In this document: piece after piece, positions 1-12,381 of the stretch
How the letters are laid out: every line of letters starts with the position of its first letter
Numbering within the stretch: position 1 is the first letter of the stretch
NCBI RefSeq assembly: GCF_000718775.1
Contig: NZ_JOCB01000054.1
Coordinates: 1 to 51,191, forward strand
Direction: 5' to 3'
Source of the DNA: Streptomyces sp. NRRL S-31
Lineage (GTDB): Bacteria; Actinomycetota; Actinomycetes; Streptomycetales; Streptomycetaceae
DNA: 51,191 bases
The notes under the pieces: model-generated
Databases searched by the model: none
Seen by the model: the letters and a program-made list of their open reading frames with translations, nothing else
Told to the model about the DNA's origin: nothing
Program-made: the position numbers and the translations under genes

Positions 1-2
1 GG

Positions 3-1187
3 CCGGCCCCGGCCCCTGCCGGGGGCGCGGCGCCCGGGCCGGACCGGCCGCCGCGCGCGACCACCGCGATGCGAGGCGTCTGGCTCGCGACCGTCGCCAA
101 CCGGGACTGGCCCTCGCGGCCGGGCCGCACGGCCGCGCGGCAGCGCGCCGAACTCCTCGCCCATCTCGACCGGGCCGTCCGCTACCGGCTCAACACGGTG
201 ATCCTCCAGGTGCGCCCGACGGCCGACGCGCTGTGGCCGTCGCCGTACGAGCCCTGGTCCGAGTACCTCACCGGCACCCAGGGCCGCGACCCCGGCTGGG
301 ACCCGCTCGGCACGGCCGTCGCCGAGGCGCACGCCCGGGGTCTGGAACTGCACGCCTGGTTCAACCCGTACCGGATCGCGAACCACACCGACCCCGCCCG
401 GCTGGCCGCCTCGCACCCCGCCCGCGCGCACCCCGGCTGGGTCGTGCCCTACGGCGGGCGGCTGTACTACAACCCCGGCCTGCCCGAGGTCCGCGCCTTC
501 GTGCGGGAGGCGATGCTGGACGCGGTCGCCCGGTATCCGGTCGACGCCATCCACTTCGACGACTACTTCTACCCCTATCCGGTCGCCGGGCAGACCTTCG
601 ACGACGACGACGCCTACGACCGCCACGGCGGGGCCTTCCCCAGCCGGGCCGCCTGGCGCCGGGACAACATCGACAGGCTGGTGCGGGAGACGGCCGCCGG
701 GGTGAGACGGGTGCGGCCCGGCACCCGGTTCGGGATCAGCCCCTTCGGGGTGTGGCGCAACGCGTCGACCGACGAGCGCGGCTCCGACACCCGGGCGGGT
801 GTCCAGACGTACGACGACCTGTACGCGGACACCCGCACCTGGGTGCGCGAGCACTGGATCGACTACGTCGTCCCGCAGCTCTACTGGCACATCGGCGATC
901 CCGCCGCGGACTACGCCGGGCTCGTCGCCTGGTGGGCGGCGGTCGCCGAGGGCACCGGGACCGACCTGTACGTCGGCGAGGCGCTCTACAAGGCGGGCGC
1001 CGCCGCCCAGCCGTCGGCGTGGCAGGACCCGGTCGAGCTGTCCCGGCACCTGACCCTCGCCGCCCGGTACCCGCGGGTGCGCGGCCATGTCTTCTTCGCC
1101 GCGCGGGACGTGGCGGCCGATCCGGCCGGGGCGATGGCACGGGTGGCCGCCGACCACTATCCCTGGCCGGCGACGCCACCGCGCTGA
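3..1187 (+). CDS. GHL10-type (YddW-like) glycoside hydrolase, 5' end outside window
   Basis: The reading frame is open from the first full codon and has no convincing ribosome site at the ATG at 69, so the real start, probably with a signal peptide, lies before the window. The visible part opens with RGVWLATVANRDWPS and continues with ILQVRPTADALWPS, HAWFNPYR and VDAIHFDDYFYP. Together these are the conserved strands of the GHL10/DUF187 (YddW) TIM-barrel glycosidase-like family. Family members are usually extracytoplasmic and are thought to cut cell-wall or other glycans; the substrate here is unknown. The acidic pair in the HFDDYFYP segment lies where catalytic carboxylates are expected. The C terminus looks complete. 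The gene converges on the DUF1918 gene with no bases between the two stop codons. Confidence 0.85.
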   Translation, partial: PAPAPAGGAAPGPDRPPRATTAMRGVWLATVANRDWPSRPGRTAARQRAELLAHLDRAVRYRLNTVILQVRPTADALWPSPYEPWSEYLTGTQGRDPGWDPLGTAVAEAHARGLELHAWFNPYRIANHTDPARLAASHPARAHPGWVVPYGGRLYYNPGLPEVRAFVREAMLDAVARYPVDAIHFDDYFYPYPVAGQTFDDDDAYDRHGGAFPSRAAWRRDNIDRLVRETAAGVRRVRPGTRFGISPFGVWRNASTDERGSDTRAGVQTYDDLYADTRTWVREHWIDYVVPQLYWHIGDPAADYAGLVAWWAAVAEGTGTDLYVGEALYKAGAAAQPSAWQDPVELSRHLTLAARYPRVRGHVFFAARDVAADPAGAMARVAADHYPWPATPPR

Positions 1188-1385
1188 CTACCGCTGCCGC
1201 TCGTCCCCGTGCCTGACCTGGCAGTCGGGGCCGGGGGACATGATCGCCTCGTGCCCGTCCTGGAAGCGGACGCGGTAGGGCGGGTTGCCCTCCTGCCCGA
1301 GCACTTCGACGACTTCGGAGACCTGGTCGTGCTGGCCCACCACCCTGCCGTGCTGGACGAGCTTGTCACCCTTGGAAGCACGCAT
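1188..1385 (-). CDS. DUF1918 domain protein
   Basis: A 65-residue protein starting MRASKGDKLVQHGRVVG and containing PYRVRFQDGHEAIMSPGPDC, the full pattern of the DUF1918 family of short actinobacterial proteins. DUF1918 has a small SH3-like beta-barrel fold and no assigned biochemical role. It is cytoplasmic, with no signal or membrane segment. It lies 19 bp downstream of the EamA transporter on the same strand and could be co-transcribed with it. The convergent hydrolase gene abuts its stop codon. Confidence 0.85.
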   Translation of the reverse strand: MRASKGDKLVQHGRVVGQHDQVSEVVEVLGQEGNPPYRVRFQDGHEAIMSPGPDCQVRHGDERQR

Positions 1386-1404
1386 CTGCCGGCCCTCCTC
1401 ACGT

Positions 1405-2359
<955 letters not shown>

Positions 2360-2361
<2 letters not shown>

Positions 2362-3844
2362 GCAACAGCGTAGCAGCGAGGGTGATCTGGCGGAACAGCT
2401 TCGGCGGGAGGTCGACCGCTACTCTCCGGGCGAGAAGCTCCCGTCGAGCCGGGCGCTGGTCGAGCGGTTCCGGGTGAGCCCGGTGACCGTCTCACGGGCC
2501 CTCGCCCGGCTCGCCGCCGACGGCCTCGTGGTCACCCGGCCCGGCGCCGGCGCCTACCGGGCCCCCGCCCACCCGGCGCCCACCCCCGCCGGCGACACCT
2601 CCTGGCAGGAGGTCGCGCTGAGCGCCGACGGCGCCGTCGAACTCGTACCGCGCACGGTGGACGCTTCCGGCGTCACCGTCTCGCTGGCCGCGCCGCCGCC
2701 CGGGGTGCTGGAGTTCAACGGCGGCTACCCGCACCCCTCCCTCCAGCCCGAGCGGGCCATGGCGGCGGCCCTGGCCCGGGCCGGACGGCGGCCCGGAGCC
2801 TGGGGCAGACCCCCGCTGGAGGGGCTGCCCGAGCTGCGGGAGTGGTTCGCCCGCGAGATCGGCGGCGCCGTCACCGCGGCCGAGGTGCTGATCGCCGCGG
2901 GCGGCCAGGCGGCCCTCGCCACCGCCCTGCGCGCGCTCGCCCCGCCCGGTGCCCCGGTGCTCGTGGAGTCCCCCACCTATCCGGGCATGCTGGCCCTCGC
3001 CCGCGCGGCGGGGCTGCGGCCCGTGCCGGTGCCCGTGGACCCCGACGGCGTCCGCCCCGGCCTGCTCGCCGACGCCTTCCACGCCACCGGCGCCCGGGTC
3101 TTCGTCTGCCAGCCGCTGTTCCAGAACCCGACCGGTGCCGTGCTGGCCCCCGCCCGGCGCGCCGAGGTGCTGCGCATCGCCCGCGAGGCCGGGGCGTTCG
3201 TCATCGAGGACGACTACGTCCGCCGGCTGGTGCACGCCGACGCGGGCCCGCTGCCCCGGCCGCTGGCCGCCGACGACCCGGACGGCGTGGTGGTGCACGT
3301 CGGCTCGCTGACCAAGGCGACCTCGCCCAGCTTCCGGGTGAGCGCCCTGGCCGCGCGCGGGCCGGTGCTGGAACGCTTGCGCGCCATCCAGGTCGTGGAC
3401 AGCTTCTTCGTGCCCCGGCCGCTCCAGGAGGCCGCACTGGAACTCGTCGGCTCGCCCGCCTGGCCCCGCCACCTGCGCACCCTCTCGGCCGAGCTGAGGA
3501 TCCGCCGCTCCACCATGACCGGCGCGCTCGCCCGGGAACTGCCCCAGCTCGCGCTGCCGTACGTCCCGTCCGGCGGCTACCACCTGTGGCTGCGCCTGCC
3601 CGACGGCACCGGGGGCACCGCCCCGTCCCTCGGCCCCGGCGGAGAGTCCGCCCTGACCTCCGCCGCCCTGCGCGCGGGCGTCGCCCTCACCCCCGGCCGC
3701 GCCTACTTCGCCGCCGAGCCGCCCGCCGGCCACCTCCGGCTGAGCTTCGCGGCGGTGGCGGGCACCGGGGAGATCATCGAGGGGGTGCGACGGCTGCGGG
3801 CCGCGTACGACGAGGTGGCGCGCGAACCGGTGGCGGGATGGTGA
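2360..3844 (+). CDS. MocR-type GntR regulator with aminotransferase domain
   Basis: A 494-residue protein. Residues 5-70 form a GntR winged helix (GEKLPSSRALVERFRVSPVTVSRALARL) and the remainder is a fold-type I aminotransferase domain with VFVCQPLFQNPTGAVL and FVIEDDYVR. The PLP lysine is expected in VGSLTKATSPSFR. This is the MocR/GabR architecture, in which PLP or an aldimine is sensed and a nearby gene, often a transporter or PLP enzyme, is controlled. The ATG at 2360 is chosen because the winged helix begins immediately after it and a TACTCT -10 lies 8 bp upstream, giving a leaderless transcript. The divergent EamA exporter is the likely target. The frame remains open upstream but inside the transporter gene, so an earlier start is unlikely. 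Confidence 0.88.
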
Positions 3845-3886
3845 AAACCGTTCGGCACGGCGCGCCCGCCCTGTGAGGATTCCCGC

Positions 3887-4321
3887 ATGAGCGAAACACC
3901 GGATCTTCCCGAGGGCTACGAGTTCTCCGCCGACACCGCCCGCGTCGACGTCGACCGCGTGCACGGCTGGCTGTCGTCCGACGCCTACTGGGCGCTCGGC
4001 CGCCCCCGCGAGCAGCACGAGCGGGCGATGGCGTCCTCGCTGAACTTCGGCGTCTACGCGGCGTCCGGGGAGCAGGTGGCCTACGCGCGCGTGGTCACCG
4101 ACCAGGCGCTGTTCGGCTGGCTCGCCGATGTGTACGTCGACCCGTCCGTGCGGGGCGAGGGCATCGGCACCGCGTTCGTCGCCCGGGTCCGCGACCACCT
4201 GGCGCCCCTGGGGCTGCGCCGGCTGCTGCTCGCCACGGAGGACGCGCACGAGGTGTACCGGAAGATAGGGTTCCGGCCGCTGGACCGCCCGGACCAGTAC
4301 CTGGCGCTCGCCTTCGGGTGA
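3887..4321 (+). CDS. GNAT-family N-acetyltransferase
   Basis: A 144-residue single-domain protein with the GNAT fold. LADVYVDPSVRGEGIGTAFVARVRDHL is motif A, where the R-G-E-G-I-G loop holds the acetyl-CoA pyrophosphate. It is followed by LLLATEDAHEVYRKIGFRPL, the motif B region with its usual tyrosine and GF. The N terminus (YEFSADTARVDVDRVHGWLSSDAYWALGRP) is typical of small bacterial acetyltransferases related to the YjgM/ArgA-like group. The acceptor substrate cannot be told. The ATG at 3887 has a GAGGA-like site (TGAGGATTCCCGC) upstream. The gene follows the MocR gene by 42 bp on the same strand and may share its transcript. Confidence 0.9.
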   Translation: MSETPDLPEGYEFSADTARVDVDRVHGWLSSDAYWALGRPREQHERAMASSLNFGVYAASGEQVAYARVVTDQALFGWLADVYVDPSVRGEGIGTAFVARVRDHLAPLGLRRLLLATEDAHEVYRKIGFRPLDRPDQYLALAFG

Positions 4322-4387
4322 GCCCGCGCACATCCGCGCCGCCATGCGTCCCCGTACCGCCACGCGTTCCCGCGACCCCGCGCACCG

Positions 4388-4578
4388 GACGGCGGCCGGA
4401 TCGTGGCCGTGGCCGAGTCCTCCGTGATCCGGGCGGCCCTGGGCCACGCCCTCAAGGCGCCCCCTCGGCCTACCGGAACCTCGACGTCCGCCCGCTCTCG
4501 GCGACCACGGTCACGGTCCGGTCCGGCCGCTGGACCCACCGCCTCGACGGGGTGCGGGCTCAGCCCTCACGGACGTAG
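4388..4578 (+). pseudogene. Histidine phosphatase C-terminal remnant, frameshifted
   Basis: About 55 codons resemble the C-terminal end of actinobacterial histidine-phosphatase (phosphoglycerate mutase-like) proteins. One frame reads DGGRIVAVAESSVIRAALGHALKAPP and the frame then shifts at a run of five C near 4462, after which SAYRNLDVRPLSATTVTVRSGRWTHRL continues the match. One extra C would restore a single frame. The N-terminal catalytic RHG part is absent from the 70 bp between here and the acetyltransferase gene, so this is a truncated remnant whatever the status of the shift. Its end overlaps the 3' end of the DUF6314 gene on the other strand. The family assignment rests on memory of the conserved C-terminal pattern. 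Confidence 0.6.
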
Positions 4579-5003
4579 CCCGTGGTCAGCACCAGGTCCT
4601 TCGCCGGGCCGCCGACCCGCCAGACCGTGCCCCAGCGGTCGGCGTCCCGGACGGTGAACTCGCCCCGGTAGTGGTCGGCCGCGCAGGGGTGGTGGGCGAC
4701 GTACCGCCCTGTGGTCAGGTCCAGGTCGTGGAAGGGCCGCCCGTCCGCGAACCGCACGTCCGCCCGGCCCGGCGCGGACCCCGGCAGGAACCGCAGCGTC
4801 CGGGTGGCCGGCCGCGCCACCCCCTGCCAGGTGAAGGTGCCGGACTCCTCGTGCAGCAGTCCGCCGCCGTCCAGCGGGCCGAACACGGTCACGCCGCCGA
4901 AGTGCCCCGCGGCGCCGCTCGCCAGGTCCCGGACGTCGCGCTCCACCCGCCAGCGTCCGGCCAGATAGGCCAGGACGCCGGGCACCGGCCAGAACTCCTC
5001 CAT
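4560..5003 (-). CDS. DUF6314 family protein
   Basis: A 147-residue protein starting MEEFWPVPGVLAYLAGRWRVERDVRD, followed by GGVTVFGP, LLHEESGTFTWQG, RTLRFLPG, PFHDLDLTTG and HPCAADHYRGEFTV. This order of short beta strands matches the DUF6314 family, a lipocalin-like small barrel found in actinobacteria and some proteobacteria. Its function is unknown. There is no signal peptide or membrane helix. The ATG at 5003 is preceded on its own strand by a GGGAGCGCG stretch that can act as ribosome site. It is a single gene, divergent from the glycosylation operon. Its last bases overlap the histidine-phosphatase remnant. Confidence 0.75.
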   Translation of the reverse strand: MEEFWPVPGVLAYLAGRWRVERDVRDLASGAAGHFGGVTVFGPLDGGGLLHEESGTFTWQGVARPATRTLRFLPGSAPGRADVRFADGRPFHDLDLTTGRYVAHHPCAADHYRGEFTVRDADRWGTVWRVGGPAKDLVLTTGYVREG

Positions 5004-5322
5004 CGCGCTCCCCTCTCCGCCGCGCCCACCGGGCCGGCCCCGCGACCCGCCCGCTCGGCGTGCCCGTCACCTTGATAACACCTGCCGGAAATCCGGAGTT
5101 CTCCGGCCGGACATGAAATTCACACGGTGCCGCCCGTATTCGGAAGAAGTTGCCTCACTTTTCGGTGAGCACACAACCATCCGGAATCACGCTCCGTCTA
5201 AGTCGGCGAATAGATGGGGCACACATTCTGTGAGGACCGCCGAAAATGCACCGCAGCACACGACCCGGCACGCACGGCATTGACCGCGCGAACCCGTGGG
5301 GACAGCCGGACGGGAACAGGGT
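5004..5322. promoter_or_regulatory. Divergent intergenic region before the glycosylation operon
   Basis: This 319-bp stretch between DUF6314 and the YfhO gene is less GC-rich than its surroundings. It holds a perfect palindrome, CCGGAGTTCTCCGG (5093-5106), flanked by further CCGG elements, and a small inverted repeat CTCAC-TTTTCG-GTGAG (5154-5169 region). No coding sequence of convincing composition is seen. It probably holds the promoters of both flanking genes, but no -35/-10 pair stands out. Confidence 0.4.
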
Positions 5323-7872
5323 GTGAAAGCGATGTCCCGGCCGCGACCGGCCGCCGCCCTGCTCGCCGCGGCCGTCGCGGTGGCCGCCCTGTGCGGCGGT
5401 GACGCCCTCGCCCGCTGCCGTCCCTTCGGTCCCCGCACCCGTGACGTCAACGACCTGGGCAACCAGTTCGTGCCCTTCCACGCCCTCCTGTGGGACCTGC
5501 TGCACGGCCGGGCCGAGGGCGGCCTCCTGGTCAACTGGCAGTCCGGCTTCGGCACCGGCTTCCTGCCCGACCTCGGCACCTACCTCGGCAGCCCGTTCGC
5601 GCCGCTGGTCGCCCTCTTCCCACGGGACGAGATCGACCTCGCGGTGTACGTGATCACGCTGCTGAAGATCGCCTCCGCCGCCGCGGCCATGGCCTGGCTG
5701 CTGCTCGCCCTGCGCCCCGGCCGCTGGTGGGCGGCGGGTCTGCTCGGCTCCTCCTACGCGCTGTGCGGGTGGACCCTCGCCGACGCCGACTACAACCCGA
5801 TGTGGCTCGACGGACTGATCGCCCTGCCCCTGCTGTGCCTGGTCGGCGAACGGGCGCTCACCGGACGCCGGTACCTGCCCGGCGTACCGATCGTCGCCCT
5901 CGCCTGGACCGCCAACTTCTACACCGCCTACATGGCCACCCTCGGCGCCGCCCTGGTGCTGCTGCTCCGGCTCCTGCTCACCCGCCCGCCCCGCCGGCAG
6001 GCCCTCGCGGCGGCCGGCCGGGCCGCCTCGACCACCGCCCTCGGCATGGGCCTCGCCGCCCCGCTCGTCACCGTGGTCTACTTCGGCACCGCCCACGCCT
6101 ACCCCGGCCGGACCGGTACGTTCAGCCCGGTACCGACCCGGGAGGTACTGGCCCGGCTGCTGCCGACGGTGTACCGCTGGGGATCGCCGGCCCTCTACGT
6201 CGGCACCACCGCGCTGCTGCTCGCCCTCGCCCTGCCCTTCCACCGGGCGGTCCCCGCACGGGTGCGCGCCGGCTGGACGGCCCTGGTGCTGCTGGCCGTC
6301 CTGTCCCTCCAGTGGGCGCCCACCCATCTGGTGTGGCACGCCTTCGCCACCCCGCAGGGCAGCCCCTACCGGCAGACCTTCGTGGTGTGCGGGCTGCTCG
6401 TCATCGCCGCCTGGCAGACCCTCTCCCACGGCCTGCCCGGCCCGCGGGCGCTGGGCGCGGCCGCCGGGCTGCTCGCCCTGATCACCGCCCTCGCCGGCCG
6501 CACCCCCGGGGTCCGGGTCTTCACCTGGCCCGTGCTGCTGCTCGCCGTCGCCGGCGCGCTGGGCGGACTCGCCCTGCTGGCCCGCGCCGGACGCGGCGGA
6601 CCGCTCGCCGGGCTGGCCGTCGTCCTGCTGCTCGGCGCGCAGATCGGGGAGAGCGCCGCCACCTCGGCCGTGGCCACCCGGCTGCGCCTCGCGCACATGG
6701 ACGACTACGCGCCGTGGGGCGAGCGGCAGGAACGGCAGGCGGCGCTGATCGCCGAGGCCGACGGCTGGCCCCGCTACCGCACCGACCCCGGCCGGGAGCA
6801 GACCGTCGGCAACGATCCGCTGATGGTGGGCGGCGAGGGCGCCCAGTACTACAGCAGCCTGACCCCCGACGTGCTCAGCCGCACCCTCACCGCGCTCGGC
6901 GGCGGCTCGACCTCGCGGGGGCGCAGCGTGCAGAGCCTGGACAACGCCGTCACGGACGTCGTCTTCTCCGTCGGCGCCCGGGTGCACTCCCCGCCGGACC
7001 CGCATCGGAAGCACGTGCCGCCGCCCTCGCGCCCGGCGGCCGTGACCCGGCGGGACGTGCCGCCCCTGGTGACCGTGCGGTCCGCCCCGGACACCCGCCC
7101 CTTCGGCCCCTCGCCCTACCGCAACCAGGAGATCCTGCTCGGCAGCCGCGTCTACACCGTGCCCCGCCTCGCCGTGCGGGACGACACCGGCCGGCCGCTG
7201 CCGTCGCGCCGGGTCGGCTCCGGCACCGCCCGGACCGGGCCGTTGATCACCGCCCGCTGCCCGGCGGGGACCCAGGTGCACCTGTGGGCCCCGCACTACG
7301 CGGGCACCGCCCGGCTCGACGGCGGCCCCACCGCGTTCCTCGACTACCGGCCCGGCCGCAACCGCGCCGCCATGGTGCCGCTCGGCACCGCCCCCGCCTC
7401 CGGGCCGCTGCGCGTCCGGCTGACCCCGGCCCGGCCCGGCCGCATCCCGCCCGGTGCGATCGGCTGCCTGGACACCGTCCGGCTGCGCACGGCCGCAGCG
7501 CGCCTGACGGCCACCGGCGCCACGGACGTCACCGTCTCCGACGGCACCGTCCGGGCCGCTCTGCCCGCCGGGAGCAGGGGCCTCGCGGTCCTCGCCGTGC
7601 CCCGCACCGCCGGCTGGCGGTGTGCGGCGGGCGACGGCCCGGCCCGGCCCGCCGGGGAGTACCACGGCCTGATCGCCGTGCCGCTCGACACCTCACCGAC
7701 CACGCTGACCTGTACTTACCACCCGCCAGGCCTCCGGCTGGGCACGGCGGTCGGGGCCGCCTCGCTCCTCGTCCTCGCCGTACTGACCGTCCGCACCGCC
7801 CTCCGCCGCCGGCGTGTCCCGGCGCCGACCGCCACCACCGCACCGCGCGAGCGGGTGACCACCGCTCACTGA
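5323..7872 (+). CDS. YfhO-family multi-pass membrane glycosyltransferase-like protein
   Basis: The protein has about 849 residues. A first helix (residues 8-26) is followed by the YfhO signature: DVNDLGNQFVPFHALLWDLL, then VNWQSGFGTGFLPDLGTYLGSPF. About a dozen helices follow, then a large extracytoplasmic region (roughly residues 450-800) and one last helix near the C terminus (LGTAVGAASLLVLAVLTV). In Bacillus and Listeria, YfhO-type proteins are thought to transfer sugars from undecaprenyl-phosphate to wall polymers such as lipoteichoic acid outside the membrane. The GTG at 5323 is chosen because GGGAACAGG lies just upstream; GTG 5296 and ATG 5332 are also in frame. The gene is followed 21 bp later by a GtrB-type transferase and then a GtrA-type flippase, the exact partners expected. 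The acceptor polymer in this organism is unknown. Confidence 0.85.
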   Translation: MKAMSRPRPAAALLAAAVAVAALCGGDALARCRPFGPRTRDVNDLGNQFVPFHALLWDLLHGRAEGGLLVNWQSGFGTGFLPDLGTYLGSPFAPLVALFPRDEIDLAVYVITLLKIASAAAAMAWLLLALRPGRWWAAGLLGSSYALCGWTLADADYNPMWLDGLIALPLLCLVGERALTGRRYLPGVPIVALAWTANFYTAYMATLGAALVLLLRLLLTRPPRRQALAAAGRAASTTALGMGLAAPLVTVVYFGTAHAYPGRTGTFSPVPTREVLARLLPTVYRWGSPALYVGTTALLLALALPFHRAVPARVRAGWTALVLLAVLSLQWAPTHLVWHAFATPQGSPYRQTFVVCGLLVIAAWQTLSHGLPGPRALGAAAGLLALITALAGRTPGVRVFTWPVLLLAVAGALGGLALLARAGRGGPLAGLAVVLLLGAQIGESAATSAVATRLRLAHMDDYAPWGERQERQAALIAEADGWPRYRTDPGREQTVGNDPLMVGGEGAQYYSSLTPDVLSRTLTALGGGSTSRGRSVQSLDNAVTDVVFSVGARVHSPPDPHRKHVPPPSRPAAVTRRDVPPLVTVRSAPDTRPFGPSPYRNQEILLGSRVYTVPRLAVRDDTGRPLPSRRVGSGTARTGPLITARCPAGTQVHLWAPHYAGTARLDGGPTAFLDYRPGRNRAAMVPLGTAPASGPLRVRLTPARPGRIPPGAIGCLDTVRLRTAAARLTATGATDVTVSDGTVRAALPAGSRGLAVLAVPRTAGWRCAAGDGPARPAGEYHGLIAVPLDTSPTTLTCTYHPPGLRLGTAVGAASLLVLAVLTVRTALRRRRVPAPTATTAPRERVTTAH

Positions 7873-7893
7873 CCGCGCCCAGGGGGACCCGCC

Positions 7894-8853
7894 ATGCTGA
7901 TATCGATCGTCGCGCCCTGCTACAACGAGGAAGACGTCCTCGACCGCTTCCACCGGGAGGTCCAGAAGGTCGCCGAGGAACTGCTGCCCCTCGGCCACGA
8001 CATGGAGTTCGTGTACGTGGACGACGGCAGCCGGGACCGTACGCTCGCCGTCCTGGAGCAGCTCGCGGAGCGCGACTCCCGGGTGCGCTACGTCTCCTTC
8101 AGCCGCAACTTCGGCAAGGAGGCAGCCCTGCTCGCCGGGCTCCGGCACGCCGCCGGGGACTCGGTGATCGTGATGGACGCCGACCTCCAGCACCCGCCGG
8201 AGCTGATCAAGCGCATGGTCGCGCTGCGCGAACAGGGCCATGACCAGGTCATCGCCCGGCGCACCCGCACCGGCGACCGGCTCGGCCGGACCCTCACCGC
8301 GCGCCTGTACTACCGGCTCGTCAACCGCCTGGTGGACGTCGAACTCGTCGACGGGGTCGGGGACTTCCGGCTGCTGTCGCGCCGGGTGGCGGACGCGGTG
8401 CTGGGCCTGACCGAGTACAACCGCTTCTCCAAGGGCCTGTTCGCCTGGGTGGGCTTCCCGAGCACCACCTTCGAGTACCGCAACGCCGTGCGCGAGGCCG
8501 GCCGCAGCTCCTGGAACCTGCGCGGACTGCTCGACTACGGCCTCGACGGCCTGCTCTCCTTCAACAACCGCCCGCTGCGCGCCGCCCTCTGGCTCGGCGT
8601 GGGCCTGCTGCTGTGCGCGGGCCTCTACACCGGGTGGATCGTGGGCGCCGCGCTCGTCCAGGGCGTCCAGACCCCCGGCTATGTGACCATCATCACCGCC
8701 GTCACCGCCCTCGCGGGCGTACAGATGGTCATGCTGGGAGTCATCGGGGAGTACACCGGCCGCATCTACTACGAGGTGAAGGGGCGTCCGCACTTCCTGG
8801 TCAAGGCGACGAACGTCGAGCGGACCGAGCGGACGAAGGATCTCATCCCCTGA
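7894..8853 (+). CDS. GtrB/CsbB-type polyprenyl-phosphate glycosyltransferase
   Basis: A 319-residue GT2-family enzyme with the DPM1/GtrB/CsbB plan. The N terminus is SIVAPCYNEEDVLDRF, the nucleotide-sugar/metal part contains VYVDDGSRDRTL and VMDADLQHPPELI, and there are two C-terminal membrane helices (about residues 228-252 and 262-290) ending in GEYTGRIYYE. Such enzymes load a sugar from UDP- or GDP-sugar onto undecaprenyl phosphate at the inner face of the membrane. An AGGGGGA ribosome site lies 6 bp before the ATG. Its stop overlaps the gtrA-like start as TGATG, suggesting translational coupling. With YfhO upstream and GtrA downstream it forms a complete load-flip-transfer set. The sugar cannot be predicted. 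Confidence 0.92.
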   Translation: MLISIVAPCYNEEDVLDRFHREVQKVAEELLPLGHDMEFVYVDDGSRDRTLAVLEQLAERDSRVRYVSFSRNFGKEAALLAGLRHAAGDSVIVMDADLQHPPELIKRMVALREQGHDQVIARRTRTGDRLGRTLTARLYYRLVNRLVDVELVDGVGDFRLLSRRVADAVLGLTEYNRFSKGLFAWVGFPSTTFEYRNAVREAGRSSWNLRGLLDYGLDGLLSFNNRPLRAALWLGVGLLLCAGLYTGWIVGAALVQGVQTPGYVTIITAVTALAGVQMVMLGVIGEYTGRIYYEVKGRPHFLVKATNVERTERTKDLIP

Positions 8854-9213
8854 TGCGGCAGATTCTCACCTTCGGCGTGGTGGGTGTCGTCAATACGGCG
8901 GCCTACTACTGCCTTTACCTTTTCTTTCTGACGGCTTTTCCCTATCTGGTCGCGCATATCCTGGCATTTGCGCTCAGCATGGTCGGTTCCTTTTTCCTGA
9001 ACGCCCGCTTCACCTATCGGACGCGGCCCACCTGGCGGAAATTCCTGCTGTTCCCGCTGACCAACCTGACCAACTTCGTGATCACGACGGCCGGGGTCTA
9101 CCTGATCGTCGACGTGCTGCACGCCGGCAGCCGGTTCGCCCCCCTGCTGGCCTCCGCGGCGGCCATCCCGGTCACCTTCGTCGTCTCCCGCCGGGTGATG
9201 CTCCCCAAGGCGA

Positions 9214-9221
<8 letters not shown>
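8853..9221 (+). CDS. GtrA-family flippase-like membrane protein
   Basis: A 122-residue protein with four helices and the GtrA pattern: LTFGVVGVVNTAAYYCLYLFF, ALSMVGSFFLNARFTYR and a C-terminal VTFVVSRRVML. GtrA proteins are proposed to flip polyprenyl-phosphate-linked sugars across the membrane. The ATG overlaps the stop of the glycosyltransferase (TGATG). The first 150 bp use many T/A-ending codons (CTT, TTT, GCT, TAT, GCA) that are rare in the neighbouring genes, which may reflect foreign origin or a codon pattern tied to membrane insertion. The stop codon lies inside the promoter/ARG-box region of argC, so transcription of the two units may interfere. Confidence 0.9.
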
Positions 9222-11439
<2,218 letters not shown>

Positions 11440-11443
<4 letters not shown>

Positions 11444-12381
11444 GCGACTCCCACCCGAGCGGTACGACGCGGAAACACACCGCCCTGCCCAAGGCCCGCA
11501 TCCTCGTCGAGGCGCTGCCCTGGCTGACCCGGCACCACGGCAAGGTCGTCGTCATCAAGTTCGGCGGCAACGCCATGGTGAACGAGGAGCTGAAGGCCGC
11601 CTTCGCCCAGGACGTCGTCTTCCTGCGGCACGCCGGCCTCAAGCCGGTCGTGGTGCACGGCGGCGGCCCGCAGATCAGCGCCGCCCTCGACCGGCACGGC
11701 ATCGTCAGCGAGTTCAAGGCGGGCCTGCGCGTCACCACCGAGGAGGCGATGGACGTCGTACGGATGGTGCTCGCCGGGCAGGTCCAGCGCGAGCTGGTCG
11801 GGCTGCTCAACCAGCACGGCCCGCTCGCCGTCGGCCTCACCGGCGAGGACGCGCGCACCATCACCGCCACCAAGCACACCCCGGAGATCGACGGCGAGCC
11901 GGTCGACATCGGGCGGGTCGGCGAGATCACCGCCATCGACACCGGCGCGATCGAGGCCCTGCTCGCCGACGGCCGCATCCCGGTCGTCTCCTCGATCGCC
12001 CGCAGTCAGGACGACGGACATGTCTACAACGTCAATGCTGATACGGCGGCTGCGGCACTCGCTGCGGCACTGGGTGCCGAAACCCTCATGGTCCTCACCG
12101 ACGTCGAGGGCCTTTACGAGGACTGGCCGCACTCCGACGAGGTGATCAGCCGCCTCACCGCCTCCCAGCTGGAGAGACTGCTGCCGGAACTCAGCTCCGG
12201 CATGGTGCCGAAGATGGAGGGCTGCCTGCACGCCGTGCGCAACGGCGTGACGACCGCCCGCGTCATCGACGGCCGGGTCCAGCACTCGATCCTGCTGGAG
12301 ATCTTCACCGACGAGGGCATCGGCACGATGGTCGTGCCCGACGACCGGCCGCACGAACGGCACGAACAGGGGGAGTCATGA
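11440..12381 (+). CDS. argB: Acetylglutamate kinase
   Basis: ArgB phosphorylates N-acetylglutamate with ATP, the second step of arginine synthesis and usually the arginine-inhibited one. The protein has 313 residues of the amino acid kinase fold. [11 protein letters not shown] is the ATP phosphate loop, [11 protein letters not shown] binds acetylglutamate, [19 protein letters not shown] is the nucleotide region and [13 protein letters not shown] carries the second conserved lysine. The N-terminal helix (residues 14-30, [17 protein letters not shown]) is of the kind that mediates hexamer formation and arginine feedback in arginine-sensitive enzymes. That is family knowledge and not proven here. 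It overlaps argJ and argD by 4 bp each. Confidence 0.97.

Noticed and set aside
5155..7665. A long minus-strand frame opposite the YfhO gene
   Set aside because: Gly/Arg/Gln-rich composition without motifs; codon bias supports the plus-strand membrane protein.
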